This document shows positions 1 through 8,994 of a stretch of 64,000 nucleotides of DNA, piece by piece (position 1 is the first letter of the stretch; every line of letters begins with the position of its first letter). The notes under the pieces were generated by a model. That model did no database searches. It had not been told where the DNA came from and worked only from the letters and a program-made list of their open reading frames with translations. The DNA is from Alphaproteobacteria bacterium (GTDB taxonomy: Bacteria > Pseudomonadota > Alphaproteobacteria > Rhizobiales > Xanthobacteraceae). The DNA is taken from the NCBI GenBank assembly GCA_026400395.1, contig JAPLPD010000149.1, positions 1 to 64,000 on the forward strand, written 5' to 3'. Both the position numbers and the translations under genes were made by a program.

Positions 1-404
1 CCGCTGTCGCTTCGATGAGTTGGCCATCGGGAAATGATGCCCAATTCAACCGCCTTACGAAACCCCGAAAACCCAGTATCCATAGGCCTTCAGGCCGCAT
101 TCCCCATCAGATTCACCCACTCGTTTTCCTGATGAGCCGAATTTCAAAAGGGCCTCCCCTTCGCTGACGATCATCCAACAATTGCGCGTTGCCGTCGCGC
201 GAGAATTGTTTCGACGGTTAATGTCGGAGCGCCCGCAAACTGAGATGCCGCATGAAATTAAGGTGAATCTTGAGGCCGGATGGTTTTTTGCTGAATGATT
301 GCGTCACCGGCGCGGGCGTCAAGGATCGCACTGGAAAATCTACGAACACACGCGGGCCACGTGCATGATCGCCGCGCCTGAACGCCATTATGCACGAAGC
401 CGTC
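1..404. other. No gene recognised at left edge
   Basis: This stretch holds no coding frame I can recognise. One plus-strand frame is open from the window edge to a TGA at 165-167, but its translation (about 54 residues, rich in Ser, Pro and Arg) resembles nothing I know and may be the tail of a gene outside the window or chance. A leftward frame at 218-505 overlaps the next gene and looks like a shadow. No tRNA, hairpin terminator or clear promoter was seen. Confidence 0.5.
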
Positions 405-968
405 ATGCGAACGCACACGACCATCCTGGCTGCTATCGCCGCGTTTGCATTCGGCGGAATCGTCAGCGCCTTTGCTCTGCTGCCCGTACCGCTGGTCGGC
501 ATCACGTCCGCGCCGCATCCCGGCTGGCATGAGGTGCGTTGGCCGTTCCCGATGGATCAATGGGGCAAGGGCACCGCCTACCGCTGCGCCGCCGCCGACT
601 GCGGCACCGAGATCACAGTCTATCTCCGCGCCAAGATCGGCTTCTGCAATTGCACGGCCGGCATGACCGACGACGCGGACCTGGATCGGATCAGCGACGC
701 TCATCTGTTCGGCGGAACGCCTTACCCGCAGGCGCCCGGTCAAACGGTCAGCGTCGCGTGGATGAAGGGCCGCAGCCGGCCGTTCGCCGTCACGTCCGCG
801 CAAGGCGACGCGACGATCGTTTCGATCGGCATGCACGACAACTGCGACGCGCTGGTTGCGACCGCGTTGTTGCCGCGCGGGCATCTGGCAGTAGCCGAGC
901 CCGTCGTGATGGAGTTCCTCGGCAGCACTTCGGTTGTCGAATGGGCCGAGACCACGCTCGGGCTCTAG
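405..968 (+). CDS. Hypothetical secreted or membrane-anchored protein
   Basis: About 187 residues with a hydrophobic N-terminal segment (residues 6-28, AFAFGGIVSAFALL) that looks like a signal anchor, followed by a polar domain with paired cysteines (YRCAAADC, then FCNC) that could bind metal or form disulfides in the periplasm. I chose the ATG at 405 because it puts the hydrophobic segment directly after MRTHT; an in-frame ATG at 390 is also possible and neither has a strong ribosome binding site. No family is recognised; I recall similar conserved hypotheticals from Bradyrhizobium-like genomes. It converges with the next gene across a hairpin. Confidence 0.65.
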   Translation: MRTHTTILAAIAAFAFGGIVSAFALLPVPLVGITSAPHPGWHEVRWPFPMDQWGKGTAYRCAAADCGTEITVYLRAKIGFCNCTAGMTDDADLDRISDAHLFGGTPYPQAPGQTVSVAWMKGRSRPFAVTSAQGDATIVSIGMHDNCDALVATALLPRGHLAVAEPVVMEFLGSTSVVEWAETTLGL

Positions 969-979
969 ACAAAAGCAAA

Positions 980-999
980 CGCGCCGCTTTCGCGGCGCG
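980..999. terminator. Hairpin between convergent genes
   Basis: An 8-bp perfect stem (CGCGCCGC, loop TTTC, GCGGCGCG) lies between two convergent genes. Read on the minus strand it is followed by a T-rich stretch (GTTTGCTTTTG), so it best serves the leftward gene at 1025-1483; it may act in both directions. Confidence 0.6.
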
Positions 1000-1024
1000 C
1001 CTGACACTCACCTGACACCGTCGA

Positions 1025-1483
1025 TCAGTCTTCGCTCGCCGACGCGCGGACGCCACGCAGCCGGTAGCCCGCGGACTGCAGGTCCCCGCGCGTTCCGCGC
1101 CGGACGAAATTGCAGTAGGCAAAGCCAAGCCCGGACACCGAACCGCGGAAACTCACGGGACTGGTGCGGTCGATGTTGAAGCACGGCTCGAATGGAATGC
1201 CGCGCAGCGAGGCGCAATAGCGGTCGCCATTGGTGCGCAGGGTCCCGGTCGGCAGCACGATGTAGCGGCGGGGCCCGGTGCCTCCGATCTGGATGTACCC
1301 CGCGACCGAGCCGTCGGCGTAGATGCGGCCGTTGCCGGTGGTGCCGTCGAAGCAGCTATAGGCGAATTGCTTGCCGGCGATAAAGTGGCGCGCCTCGGTC
1401 GCCCGCATCTCCTCGGCCTGGGCCGGGATCGCACCCAAAAGACCGGCGGCAACCACGGCCAGACGCTTGAACGTACACAACAT
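1025..1483 (-). CDS. Hypothetical secreted protein
   Basis: About 152 residues with a typical signal peptide (MLCTFKRLAVVAAGLLGAI, cleavage probably after AQA at about residue 24). The mature part has four cysteines (YSCFDG, YCASL, EPCFN, YCNFV), suggesting two disulfides, and a beta-rich look (GRIYADGSVAGYIQIGG). The ATG at 1483 is preferred over an upstream in-frame start at 1531 because the signal peptide begins there and a GGGG tract precedes it. No family is recognised. The gene is monocistronic and convergent with its left neighbour. Confidence 0.65.
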   Translation of the reverse strand: MLCTFKRLAVVAAGLLGAIPAQAEEMRATEARHFIAGKQFAYSCFDGTTGNGRIYADGSVAGYIQIGGTGPRRYIVLPTGTLRTNGDRYCASLRGIPFEPCFNIDRTSPVSFRGSVSGLGFAYCNFVRRGTRGDLQSAGYRLRGVRASASED

Positions 1484-1579
1484 CCCCCACTCCACTCGCT
1501 GCCGGGGCACTGTTAACGCACCGGTTACCATAGGATCGAGCGATCATGCCTGACGATGGTAGCCAAATTCTGAACGCCT

Positions 1580-2566
1580 TTACGAAATCTTGACCACGAT
1601 CCGGCCCCGCACCCGGCCCTCCAGGATCGTCCCGGCGACCCCGATGACGTCCGCAAGACCGATTTCCCTGACCATTTGCTCAAGTTTGCTGCGATCGAGG
1701 CCGGATTCCAAGCGCCGCCAGGCCTCGTTTCGGAGCGCCAGCGGGCACATCACGGAATCGATGCCTAAAAGCGACACGCCACGCAGGATGAAGGGCGCGA
1801 CGCTTCCCGGCAGATCCATGCCGCCGGCCAGACCGCAGGCCGCGACCGCCCCGCCATATTTGGTCATCGACAGGAGGTTGGCCAGCGTCGTCGAACCGAC
1901 CGAGTCGATGCCGCCCGCCCAACGCTCTTTCGCCAACGGCTTGCCCGGCGCGGATAGTTCGGCACGGTCAACGACTTCGGAGGCTCCGAGCCCCTTGAGG
2001 TAGCCCTCCTCCTCGCGCCGGCCGGTCGAAGCGATGACCTGGAACCCGAGCTTGGCGAGCAGCGCAATGGCGACCGATCCGACGCCGCCGGCCGCGCCGG
2101 TGACCACCACCGGGCCGTGCTCGGGCTTCAGTCCATGCCGCTCCAGCGCCATAACCGCCAGCATCGCGGTATAGCCAGCGGTTCCGATCGCCATCGCCTC
2201 ACGCGGGCTTATTTTCGCCGGCAACCGCACCAGCCACTGCCCTTTCACCCGCGCTTTCTCGGCATAGGCACCAAGATGAGTTTCGCCGGTGCCCCATCCG
2301 TTCAGGATCACTTGATCGCCGGGCTTCCAATCCGGATGCGTGGACATCTCCACCTCGCCGGCAAAGTCGACCCCAGGGATCATCGGGAAGCGCCGCACCA
2401 CCGGCGCCTTGCCGGTGATGGCGAGACCGTCCTTGTAATTGATGGTGGACCAGCCGACCCGGACGGTGACGTCGCCGTCCATCAGATTGGCTTCGTCGAA
2501 CTCGGTCAGGCTGACGGTCTGAACCTTGTCGGCCTTTTCGGCCACGATCGCCTTGAATTTCGCCAC
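1580..2566 (-). CDS. acuI: Acrylyl-CoA reductase AcuI/YhdH-family MDR oxidoreductase
   Basis: A 328-residue zinc-independent medium-chain dehydrogenase/reductase. The family reduces acryloyl-CoA to propionyl-CoA with NADPH, in the cytosol. Visible features are the N-terminal GroES-like substrate domain with [17 protein letters not shown] and GVDFAGEV, and the nucleotide-binding loop [18 protein letters not shown] at about residue 150. I chose the GTG at 2566 because a GGAGG sits 5 nt upstream; an in-frame GTG at 2578 would overlap that site. It lies 57 nt downstream of two MFS genes on the same strand and probably shares their transcript, hinting at uptake and use of a small carboxylate (inference). 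Other quinone-reductase-like activities remain possible. Confidence 0.85.
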   Translation of the reverse strand: MAKFKAIVAEKADKVQTVSLTEFDEANLMDGDVTVRVGWSTINYKDGLAITGKAPVVRRFPMIPGVDFAGEVEMSTHPDWKPGDQVILNGWGTGETHLGAYAEKARVKGQWLVRLPAKISPREAMAIGTAGYTAMLAVMALERHGLKPEHGPVVVTGAAGGVGSVAIALLAKLGFQVIASTGRREEEGYLKGLGASEVVDRAELSAPGKPLAKERWAGGIDSVGSTTLANLLSMTKYGGAVAACGLAGGMDLPGSVAPFILRGVSLLGIDSVMCPLALRNEAWRRLESGLDRSKLEQMVREIGLADVIGVAGTILEGRVRGRIVVKIS

Positions 2567-2623
2567 ATGCGCCTCCACGATAGCTCCGGCTTTGTGGCGC
2601 GGGGCGGCACGGCGCGCAAGCCG

Positions 2624-3850
2624 TCAGGCCGCGGCGGCAGCCGGCCTTGCCACCGGTTTCTCGACGATCGGCAGGTTGATGACCGCCGACGCGACGCCGA
2701 AAAAGATGGTGCCCCACCAGATCACGTCATAGGAGCCGGTGCGCTCGAACAGCACGCCGCCGAGCCAGACGCCGAGAAAGCCGCCGACCTGGTGGCTGAA
2801 GAAGGCCAGCCCCAGCAGCATGGTCAGCCAGCGATTGCCGAACATGATCGCCACCAGCGCCGAAGTCGGCGGGATGGTCGAAAGCCAGAGCAGCCCCATC
2901 ACCGCCGCGAAGATCAGCGTCGTAACGGGAGACGCAGGCAGCATGATGAACGCGAGGATGGCCAAAGACCGGCTGAAGTAGATGGCCGAGAGCAAAAAAC
3001 GCTTGGGCATCGCATTGGCGATGTAGCCAGACGCAATCGAGCCCACGATGTTGAACAGCCCGATCACCGCGATGGTCCAGCCGCCGATGGAGGCCGGAAG
3101 TCCACGGTCGATCAGATATGCCGGCAGATGCACGGTGATGAAGAAGAGCTGAAAGCCGCAGGTGAAATAGCCGAGGATGAGCAGCACGTAGCTGCGATGA
3201 CCCAGCGCCTCCGCCAGCGCCTTGGTCACGCTCTGCCCGGACTGCATATTCGGCGCCGACCCGGGGGCCCGGCGCGGCGCGGCGAGCGCCATCGACAATG
3301 GCAGCACGATCAGCAGCATCCCGCCGAAGGTCAGCAGCGTGTTGTGCCAGCCGACCTGATCAATCAGCGCGATCGCCAGCGGCGAGAACAGGAACTGGCC
3401 GAAAGACCCGGCCGCCGTTCCAAGGCCGAAGGCGAGCGTTCGCCATTCACTGGGCAACAGCTTGGCAAAGGCGCCGAGCACCAGCGCGAACGAACAGCCG
3501 CCGAGGCCAAGGCCGATCAGCACGCCAGCAGAAAGGTAAAACTCAAGCGGCGTCGTCGCAAACGCCATCCAGACCATGCCGGCCACGTACAGCAGCGCTC
3601 CGCCCATCAGCACCTGCATAGCGCCGAACCGGTCGGCGAGCGCGCCGGCGAACGGCTGTGCCGCGCCCCACAGCAGCATCTCAATGGCCAGCGCCAGCGC
3701 AAACACGTCACGGCCCCAGCCGTTGGCGCCGGTCATCGGCGCCAGGAAGAAGCCGAAAGTCGAGCGCGGCCCGAAGGTCATCAGACTGATCAGGCAGCCG
3801 CACACGACGATGACGAGCGGCGTACGCCAATGGGCAAGGCGGGTGGGCAT
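2624..3850 (-). CDS. MFS transporter (second of a tandem pair)
   Basis: A 408-residue inner-membrane carrier of the major facilitator superfamily with about 12 predicted helices. The loop 2-3 signature is visible as GALADRFGAMQVL. The sequence resembles the monocarboxylate/oxalate-formate type carriers, but the substrate cannot be told. The start is the ATG at 3850, giving MPTRLAHWRTPLVIVVCG. It begins 8 nt after the stop of the upstream paralogue at 3859-5100 and shares long stretches with it (for example FGTAAGSFGQFLFSPLA-like and WLSTIPPTS/WLSTVPPTS), so the pair arose by tandem duplication. Both end in a conserved INLPIVEKPVARP tail. An acuI-type gene follows. Confidence 0.85.
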   Translation of the reverse strand: MPTRLAHWRTPLVIVVCGCLISLMTFGPRSTFGFFLAPMTGANGWGRDVFALALAIEMLLWGAAQPFAGALADRFGAMQVLMGGALLYVAGMVWMAFATTPLEFYLSAGVLIGLGLGGCSFALVLGAFAKLLPSEWRTLAFGLGTAAGSFGQFLFSPLAIALIDQVGWHNTLLTFGGMLLIVLPLSMALAAPRRAPGSAPNMQSGQSVTKALAEALGHRSYVLLILGYFTCGFQLFFITVHLPAYLIDRGLPASIGGWTIAVIGLFNIVGSIASGYIANAMPKRFLLSAIYFSRSLAILAFIMLPASPVTTLIFAAVMGLLWLSTIPPTSALVAIMFGNRWLTMLLGLAFFSHQVGGFLGVWLGGVLFERTGSYDVIWWGTIFFGVASAVINLPIVEKPVARPAAAAA

Positions 3851-3858
3851 GCCGGCGA

Positions 3859-5100
3859 CTATGCCGCCGCGCCCAGGGGACGCGCCACAGGCTTTTCGAC
3901 AATCGGCAGATTGATGATCGCCGACGCGACGCCGAAGAACACCGATAGCCACCAAACCAAATTGTAGGAACCGGTCGCCTCGAAGGCCAAGCCGCCGAGC
4001 CAAACGCCGAGGAAGCCGCCGACCTGATGGCTGAAGAAGGCGAAGCCGAACAGCATGGTCAGCCAGCGGGTGCCGAACATCAGCGCCACAAGACCCGATG
4101 TCGGCGGCACGGTCGACAGCCACAACAAGCCGGTCACCGCACCGAAAATCAGCGTCGTCGTGGTCGTGGCCGGGAACACAATGAACAGGACGATCGAAAG
4201 CGCGCGGGCAAAATAGATGATCGAGAGAAGATACCTTTTGGGCATCCGGCCCGACAGCCACCCCGAACCGAGCGAGCCCAAGATGTTGAACAGCCCGATC
4301 GCGGCGATGGTCCATGCGCCGATGTCGGCGCTGAGACCGCGATCGACCAGATATGCCGGTAGATGCACGGTGACGAAAGCCAGTTGGAAACCGCAGGTGA
4401 AGAAGCCGAGCACCAGCAGCACGTAGCTGCGGTGGCCGAACGCCTCGCTCAGCGCCTGCTTGCCTGACTGCGGCTTCGGCGCACCGGGCACCGCCACCGC
4501 CGGGGGCGTTGCCAGAGCCAGCGACAGCGGCAGCACCAGCAAGATCAAGCCGGCGAATACCAGAAGCGCAGTCTGCCAGGAAAACGTTTCGATGAGCGCG
4601 TGCGCCAGCGGCGAAAACAGAAACTGCCCGAACGAACCGGCCGCGGTGCCCGCGCCGAATGCGACGGCACGCCACTCCGGCGGCACGAGTTTGCCCAGTG
4701 CGCCCACCACCATCGGGAAGGAGCAGCCGGCGAGACCGAAGCCGATCAGCACACCAGCCGAGAGGTCGAGGGTTACGATCGAGGTGGCGCTGGCCATCCA
4801 GGCAAGGCCGAGCGAGTAGAGGATAGCCCCGGCGCTCAGCACGCGCACCGGACCGAAACGATCCGCGACGGCTCCGGCGAACGGCTGCGTCGCACCCCAC
4901 AGCAGGTTTTGAATCGCGATCGCGAACGAGAAGGTTTCGCGGCCCCAGCCCTGGCCGAACGACATCGGCGTGAGGAACTGACCGAGCGCCGAGCGAGGCC
5001 CGAACGCGATCATCGCGATGGCGCAGCCCACGGCGATCAGCACCACCGGCGTCCGCCAGGGAGCAAGCTTCAGAGGCGCGGATTGACTGGCAGCGGACAT
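3859..5100 (-). CDS. MFS transporter (first of a tandem pair)
   Basis: A 413-residue major facilitator protein, paralogous to the next gene downstream. About 12 membrane helices; the loop 2-3 motif is GAVADRFGPVRVL. The ATG at 5100 (MSAASQSAPLKLAPWRTP) is preferred to an in-frame start at 5220 because the longer version adds a basic, non-conserved stretch. It is the promoter-proximal gene of a likely leftward operon MFS-MFS-acuI and is divergent from nadA across about 286 nt. Substrate unknown; an organic anion is a reasonable guess from the oxalate/formate-like family resemblance and the acuI neighbour. Confidence 0.85.
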   Translation of the reverse strand: MSAASQSAPLKLAPWRTPVVLIAVGCAIAMIAFGPRSALGQFLTPMSFGQGWGRETFSFAIAIQNLLWGATQPFAGAVADRFGPVRVLSAGAILYSLGLAWMASATSIVTLDLSAGVLIGFGLAGCSFPMVVGALGKLVPPEWRAVAFGAGTAAGSFGQFLFSPLAHALIETFSWQTALLVFAGLILLVLPLSLALATPPAVAVPGAPKPQSGKQALSEAFGHRSYVLLVLGFFTCGFQLAFVTVHLPAYLVDRGLSADIGAWTIAAIGLFNILGSLGSGWLSGRMPKRYLLSIIYFARALSIVLFIVFPATTTTTLIFGAVTGLLWLSTVPPTSGLVALMFGTRWLTMLFGFAFFSHQVGGFLGVWLGGLAFEATGSYNLVWWLSVFFGVASAIINLPIVEKPVARPLGAAA

Positions 5101-5283
5101 GGGGCTCTCCGGACGTCGGCACCGGACCGGCGCGCGTGGGGAGCAAATACTTATCACTCGGCCGCGCAAGCCCAAGCGAAACTTCGTGATGGCTTGGATT
5201 TGCGCCGCACATGGGTGCATGGCAGAGCCGCCGCGGGCCTCCGGAGGGACACTAGCGCCGGGGCCACGGAAGTGCTATATGAT

Positions 5284-5301
5284 TTGCTCGAAGTGAGAAT
5301 A
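5284..5301. promoter_or_regulatory. Second, imperfect copy of the nadA palindrome
   Basis: TTGCTCGAAGTGAGAATA matches the core of the palindrome at 5348-5365 at 12 of 18 positions and keeps the same half-site spacing (TGCTC, 4 nt, TGAG). The two sites are 64 bp apart, about six helical turns, so a regulator could bind both on one DNA face. It sits between the MFS and nadA genes. Confidence 0.45.
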
Positions 5302-5341
5302 ATCGATGGGTATGCCGGCCGTGAGCCGGATGTTTTCGTTC

Positions 5342-5370
5342 CCTAATATGCTCATTATGAGCATATTAGG
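5342..5370. promoter_or_regulatory. Perfect palindromic operator upstream of nadA
   Basis: Two 13-bp arms, CCTAATATGCTCA and TGAGCATATTAGG, are exact inverted copies around TTA. The site ends 16 nt before the nadA ATG and just before its ribosome binding site, the position of a repressor operator. From memory, alphaproteobacterial nadABC genes are controlled by NadQ (COG4111) at palindromes of the TGCTCA...TGAGCA kind, so this is the natural candidate; the regulator gene is not in the window. Confidence 0.75.
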
Positions 5371-5386
5371 CATTAGGGAGGCTATC

Positions 5387-6487
5387 ATGCCTATGCTGGA
5401 GACCGTTGGTCCGCTGCGCGAACGGCCGCTTGCCCCTTCTCCCGCGCCATCGGGCGACCGGGCGCTGCGAAAGTTCGGTGCGCTGCCAATGCCATCCTTG
5501 GAATGGAACGCCGAGGTCGAGCGCGACACCGCGTATCTCTACGACCGCATCAAGACGGTGGTGCCCTCCGTCGAGTGGCCGTTCTTTGCGCCTTACGTGC
5601 GCGCCATCAACGCACTCAAGCAGGAGCGCAACGCCGTCATCCTGGCGCACAATTACCAGACCCCAGAGATCTACCATTGCGTCGCAGACTTCGTCGGCGA
5701 CTCGCTGCAGCTCGCCCGCGAGGCCACCAAGGTCAAAGCCGATGTGATCGTGCAGGCAGGCGTGCACTTCATGGCCGAGACAGGGAAGATATTGAACCCC
5801 GACAAGACCGTGCTGATCCCGGACGTGAAGGCTGGCTGCTCGCTCGCCTCCGCCATCACCGGCGAGGACGTGCGGCTGCTGCGGGAGCGTTTCCCGGGCG
5901 TGCCGGTGGTGACCTACGTGAACACCTCGGCGGAGGTGAAGGCCGAGAGCGACATCACCTGCACGTCGTCGAACGCGCTGCAGGTTGTCGAGAGCCTCGG
6001 CGTCGATAAGGTCATCTTCGTGCCCGATCAATATCTGGCGAAGTATGTCGCCTCGCAGACCAAGGTGAAGATCATCGCCTGGAAGGGCTCGTGCGAGGTG
6101 CACGAGCGCTTCACCGGCGACGAACTGGACATGATCCGCGCCAACGATCCGACCGTCCAGATCGTCGCGCATCCGGAATGCCCGCCCGACGTCATCGCGG
6201 CGTCGGACTTCACCGGCTCGACCGCGCACATGATCGATTGGGTGCGCAAGAACAAGCCCAAGCGCGTCGTGCTGGTCACCGAATGCTCGATGGCCGACAA
6301 CGTGCAGGCCGAGTTGCCGGACGTGGAGTTCACGCGCCCGTGCAACCTCTGCCCGCACATGAAACGCATGACGCTGCCGAAAATTCTCGACAGCCTGCTG
6401 TATATGAAGGAGGAGGTCGTGGTCGATCCCGTGATCGCAGCCAAGGCCCGCCGCGCCGTCGAGCGCATGATCTATATGAAGTCCTGA
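5387..6487 (+). CDS. nadA: Quinolinate synthase NadA
   Basis: A 366-residue enzyme that condenses iminoaspartate and dihydroxyacetone phosphate to quinolinate in de novo NAD synthesis, using a [4Fe-4S] cluster. Likely cluster ligands are Cys151 (KAGCSLASA), Cys236 ([10 protein letters not shown]) and one of Cys319/Cys322 (CNLCPHMK). Other family motifs seen are [11 protein letters not shown] and [14 protein letters not shown]. The ATG at 5387 is chosen because AGGGAGG lies 5 nt upstream; earlier in-frame starts would place the coding sequence across the operator palindrome. nadC follows after 15 nt; nadB, usually in the same operon, is not here. Regulation by a NadQ-like repressor is inferred from the two upstream sites. 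Confidence 0.95.
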   Translation: MPMLETVGPLRERPLAPSPAPSGDRALRKFGALPMPSLEWNAEVERDTAYLYDRIKTVVPSVEWPFFAPYVRAINALKQERNAVILAHNYQTPEIYHCVADFVGDSLQLAREATKVKADVIVQAGVHFMAETGKILNPDKTVLIPDVKAGCSLASAITGEDVRLLRERFPGVPVVTYVNTSAEVKAESDITCTSSNALQVVESLGVDKVIFVPDQYLAKYVASQTKVKIIAWKGSCEVHERFTGDELDMIRANDPTVQIVAHPECPPDVIAASDFTGSTAHMIDWVRKNKPKRVVLVTECSMADNVQAELPDVEFTRPCNLCPHMKRMTLPKILDSLLYMKEEVVVDPVIAAKARRAVERMIYMKS

Positions 6488-6502
6488 CAACAGGAGTTGG
6501 TC

Positions 6503-7402
6503 ATGCTGACCCGTCCGACGAATACCTCCATTGAACAGGCGCTACTATACCCCGGCGGTTTCATCTCACCGCTGGAGATCGAGGATGCGGTGAAGCGGGC
6601 GCTCGCCGAAGACCTCGGCCGTGCCGGCGACATCACATCGATCGCGACGATACCGCCCGGCACGCCGTGCCGGACAGTGCTCGCGGCGCGCAAGGCCGGC
6701 ACCATCGCGGGGCTCCCGCTGGCGGCCGCATGCTTCCGCCTGCTCGCGCCGGACATCGAGATCAAGGCGCTGGCGCGCGACGGCGACACCGTCGTAGCCA
6801 AGTCCGTGCTGATGCACATCAACGGCGACGCGCGGGCCGTGCTGTCGGGCGAACGCGTGGCGCTGAACTTCGTCCAGCACCTGTCCGGCATCGCCACCGC
6901 CACCAACGCCTATGTGCGCGCGGCAGGCAACACCAAGACCCGCATCTGCTGCACCCGTAAGACCACGCCGGGACTTCGCGCCTTGGAGAAGTATGCCGTG
7001 CGCTGCGGCGGCGGCTTCAATCACCGCTTCGGACTCGATGACGCCATCCTCATCAAGGACAATCATGTCGCGGTCGCCGGCGGCGTCCGCGCCGTGCTGG
7101 AGCGCGCGCGCGCCGCGGCCGGCCATCTGGTCAAGATCGAGATCGAGGTCGACTCGCTCGAACAACTGACCGAAGTGCTCGACTGCGGCCTGGCCGACGT
7201 GGTGCTGATCGACAATTTCGATGTGGCGTCGATGAAGAAAGCCGTGGCGATGGTGGCCGGCCGGCTGGTGATCGAGGCGTCAGGCGGCATCACTTTGGAC
7301 AGCATCGCCGAGATTGCCGCCACGGGCGTGGACTACGCGTCGTCCGGCGCGCTGACCCATTCGGCGCCAGCGCTCGACGTCGGGCTCGATATCGAGATTT
7401 AG
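6503..7402 (+). CDS. nadC: Nicotinate-nucleotide pyrophosphorylase (carboxylating) NadC
   Basis: A 299-residue quinolinate phosphoribosyltransferase that makes nicotinate mononucleotide, CO2 and PPi from quinolinate and PRPP. Family signatures are ICCTRKTTPGLRALEKYAV, GGFNHRFGLDDAILIKDNH and the C-terminal barrel glycine stretch EASGGITLDSI. The ATG at 6503 has CAGGAG 6 nt upstream; a TTG at 6497 is in frame but sits at that site's edge. It is 15 nt downstream of nadA and so co-transcribed. Its stop overlaps the stop of the convergent sleB-type gene by 4 nt. Confidence 0.95.
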   Translation: MLTRPTNTSIEQALLYPGGFISPLEIEDAVKRALAEDLGRAGDITSIATIPPGTPCRTVLAARKAGTIAGLPLAAACFRLLAPDIEIKALARDGDTVVAKSVLMHINGDARAVLSGERVALNFVQHLSGIATATNAYVRAAGNTKTRICCTRKTTPGLRALEKYAVRCGGGFNHRFGLDDAILIKDNHVAVAGGVRAVLERARAAAGHLVKIEIEVDSLEQLTEVLDCGLADVVLIDNFDVASMKKAVAMVAGRLVIEASGGITLDSIAEIAATGVDYASSGALTHSAPALDVGLDIEI

Positions 7403-8793
7403 CCCTTCGGCTGCGGCGGCACGAACGTGTAGTTCGGCACCTCGACGGTGTCGCCCCACGCCTTCGGGCGATAGAAGCTGTGCACGCCGATCTTGTACTT
7501 CTTCCGCATCTCGTTCACCCACGAAGGATGCACCCAATAGGCGTGGTAGTGCGTGGAGTGGCCGATCTCCGGCAGCCACAACTTGCCGTCAAGCATGTCG
7601 TGGGCGATCTCCTTGGCCTGCTGCCACATGTCCGGCTCCTCGATCTTGTCGGGAATGCCGTCGCAGGCGAAGGTGAACTGGCACGCCAACTTGCGGTGTG
7701 AGTTCTGGTAGACGACGCCGCAGACATTGTTCGGATAGAATCCGGAAAACACCCGGTTCATCACCACCTGAGCGACGGCGATCTGGCCGCGTTTCACCTC
7801 GCCGCGGGACTCGAAATAGACCGCCTCGGCCAGGCACTTTTCCGACTTGGCGCGTTGCAAGCCCTCAAGATTCAGCCGTTCGGCTGGCGTACTCGGGCGC
7901 TTGCCCACGCCGGTCACCTCGCCCTTGAGCGCGACCGTTTCGCCCGCGCCGAACGCCTCGGGCGGTGGCGGGGCGAGCACTTCGCCGGGCAACGGCGCCG
8001 CCCGCGGCGTCTCGAAGTTTAAATCGTCGGTCATAGGCGACCCCAGGGCGATCCGCTTGATATCCGGATCGGCGGCAGGCGCCGACTCGACCACAACCTC
8101 TTCCTCGGCCGGCCAAGGCAGGATGGCGCCGACGCCCTCGCCGATAAAATTGCCGAAGTAGAGCCGGCCGAGCCGCACAGCGGCGTTGCTCTGGCCTTCT
8201 GCGTCGATCGCCGACGGCCGGGGCGGACGCAAATCGCCCGGTTGCGCCGACGCGACCGTGTAGGTGGCGGCCGGCTCGGCCGCGAGATCGGCATTCTCGG
8301 ACGTGTTCAGATCGGACGGCCTCGGGAACGACACCGTCTTCACCCGGCCGGGCGTCAGGTCGCGGGTGCCTTCCGGCGCGCCCTGGCTGTCCGGCGTCCG
8401 CGACACCAGAAGATCGCCTTTCAGCCTGCGATTGACCGACGGAAATTCGACGCGAGGCCGGCCGCGCAGTGCCGGCAAACCAAACGGATCGCGACCGAGC
8501 GCTCCCGTGGTTTCGGGATCGTCGGCGCCGGTGCTGGCGAATTGCACCGACGGAGGTTCGGGGATCAGCGAGCCGACCGGCTGCGGAAAACTAAAGGTCG
8601 CGGCGTGGATGGTGCCGAACGGCGATGACAGCATATGGGCGCGCGCACGCTGCGACACCTCGGACTGCTGCGCCATCAGCGCGACCAGATCCTGATAGCC
8701 GATCGACTTCGGCATCAGGCTTATCGCCAGGACGCTGAGGCCGAAGGGAGCGCAATAGCGAACTCCCTTCGGCCTTTTACGCGAAACAACCAT
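7399..8793 (-). CDS. Cell wall hydrolase of the SleB family with long N-terminal region
   Basis: A 464-residue protein. The C-terminal part (about residues 320-450) is a SleB/hydrolase_2 domain, which cleaves peptidoglycan; the conserved segment around the proposed catalytic Glu reads CLAEAVYFESRGE, followed by GQIAVAQVVMNRV and later HSTHYHAYWV. A single hydrophobic segment near residues 16-30 (FGLSVLAISLMP) suggests an anchor or signal. The middle (residues 60-310) is low-complexity, rich in Pro, Ala and acidic residues, probably a periplasmic linker. In a non-sporeforming proteobacterium the role is cell-wall remodelling. It converges on nadC with overlapping stops. Confidence 0.85.
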   Translation of the reverse strand: MVVSRKRPKGVRYCAPFGLSVLAISLMPKSIGYQDLVALMAQQSEVSQRARAHMLSSPFGTIHAATFSFPQPVGSLIPEPPSVQFASTGADDPETTGALGRDPFGLPALRGRPRVEFPSVNRRLKGDLLVSRTPDSQGAPEGTRDLTPGRVKTVSFPRPSDLNTSENADLAAEPAATYTVASAQPGDLRPPRPSAIDAEGQSNAAVRLGRLYFGNFIGEGVGAILPWPAEEEVVVESAPAADPDIKRIALGSPMTDDLNFETPRAAPLPGEVLAPPPPEAFGAGETVALKGEVTGVGKRPSTPAERLNLEGLQRAKSEKCLAEAVYFESRGEVKRGQIAVAQVVMNRVFSGFYPNNVCGVVYQNSHRKLACQFTFACDGIPDKIEEPDMWQQAKEIAHDMLDGKLWLPEIGHSTHYHAYWVHPSWVNEMRKKYKIGVHSFYRPKAWGDTVEVPNYTFVPPQPKG

Positions 8794-8905
8794 TCACACG
8801 CTCACGCAACGGACGCTACAAACTCGATACGCAACGCAACGCAACACAAGCGCCGGCACTGGGCCCCCGTGTGGCTCCAATGCGACATGTTCTTTTATGG
8901 TCGGA

Positions 8906-8926
8906 TTAACCTTGCGAACGCGTTAA
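8906..8926. promoter_or_regulatory. TTAAC / GTTAA inverted repeat upstream of the SleB gene
   Basis: TTAAC and GTTAA face each other across 11 nt, about 113 nt upstream of the SleB-family ATG and in the 201-nt gap between two leftward genes. The half-sites recall CtrA half-sites (TTAA), but the spacing is not the usual 7 nt between TTAA pairs. A possible operator, weakly supported. Confidence 0.25.
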
Positions 8927-8994
8927 CTCACGCGCGAAAGCAACCGTGAGCGCAGCGCGCCGCGATTGGTAAATGCTTGGTTACGAAGGTGGGC

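Noticed and set aside
218-505. Leftward open frame near the left edge
   Set aside because: It is antisense to and overlaps a better-supported secreted protein, has no domain, and Arg/Thr-rich composition typical of chance frames in GC-rich DNA.
2117-3967. 616-codon plus-strand frame antisense to the MFS and acuI genes
   Set aside because: Composition (His, Arg, Gln, Glu-rich, few hydrophobics) is that of a shadow frame; the sense strand holds clear transporters and a reductase.
8829-8847. Short CGCAA-type tandem repeat in the SleB leader
   Set aside because: Only three and a half units; too few to claim phase variation.
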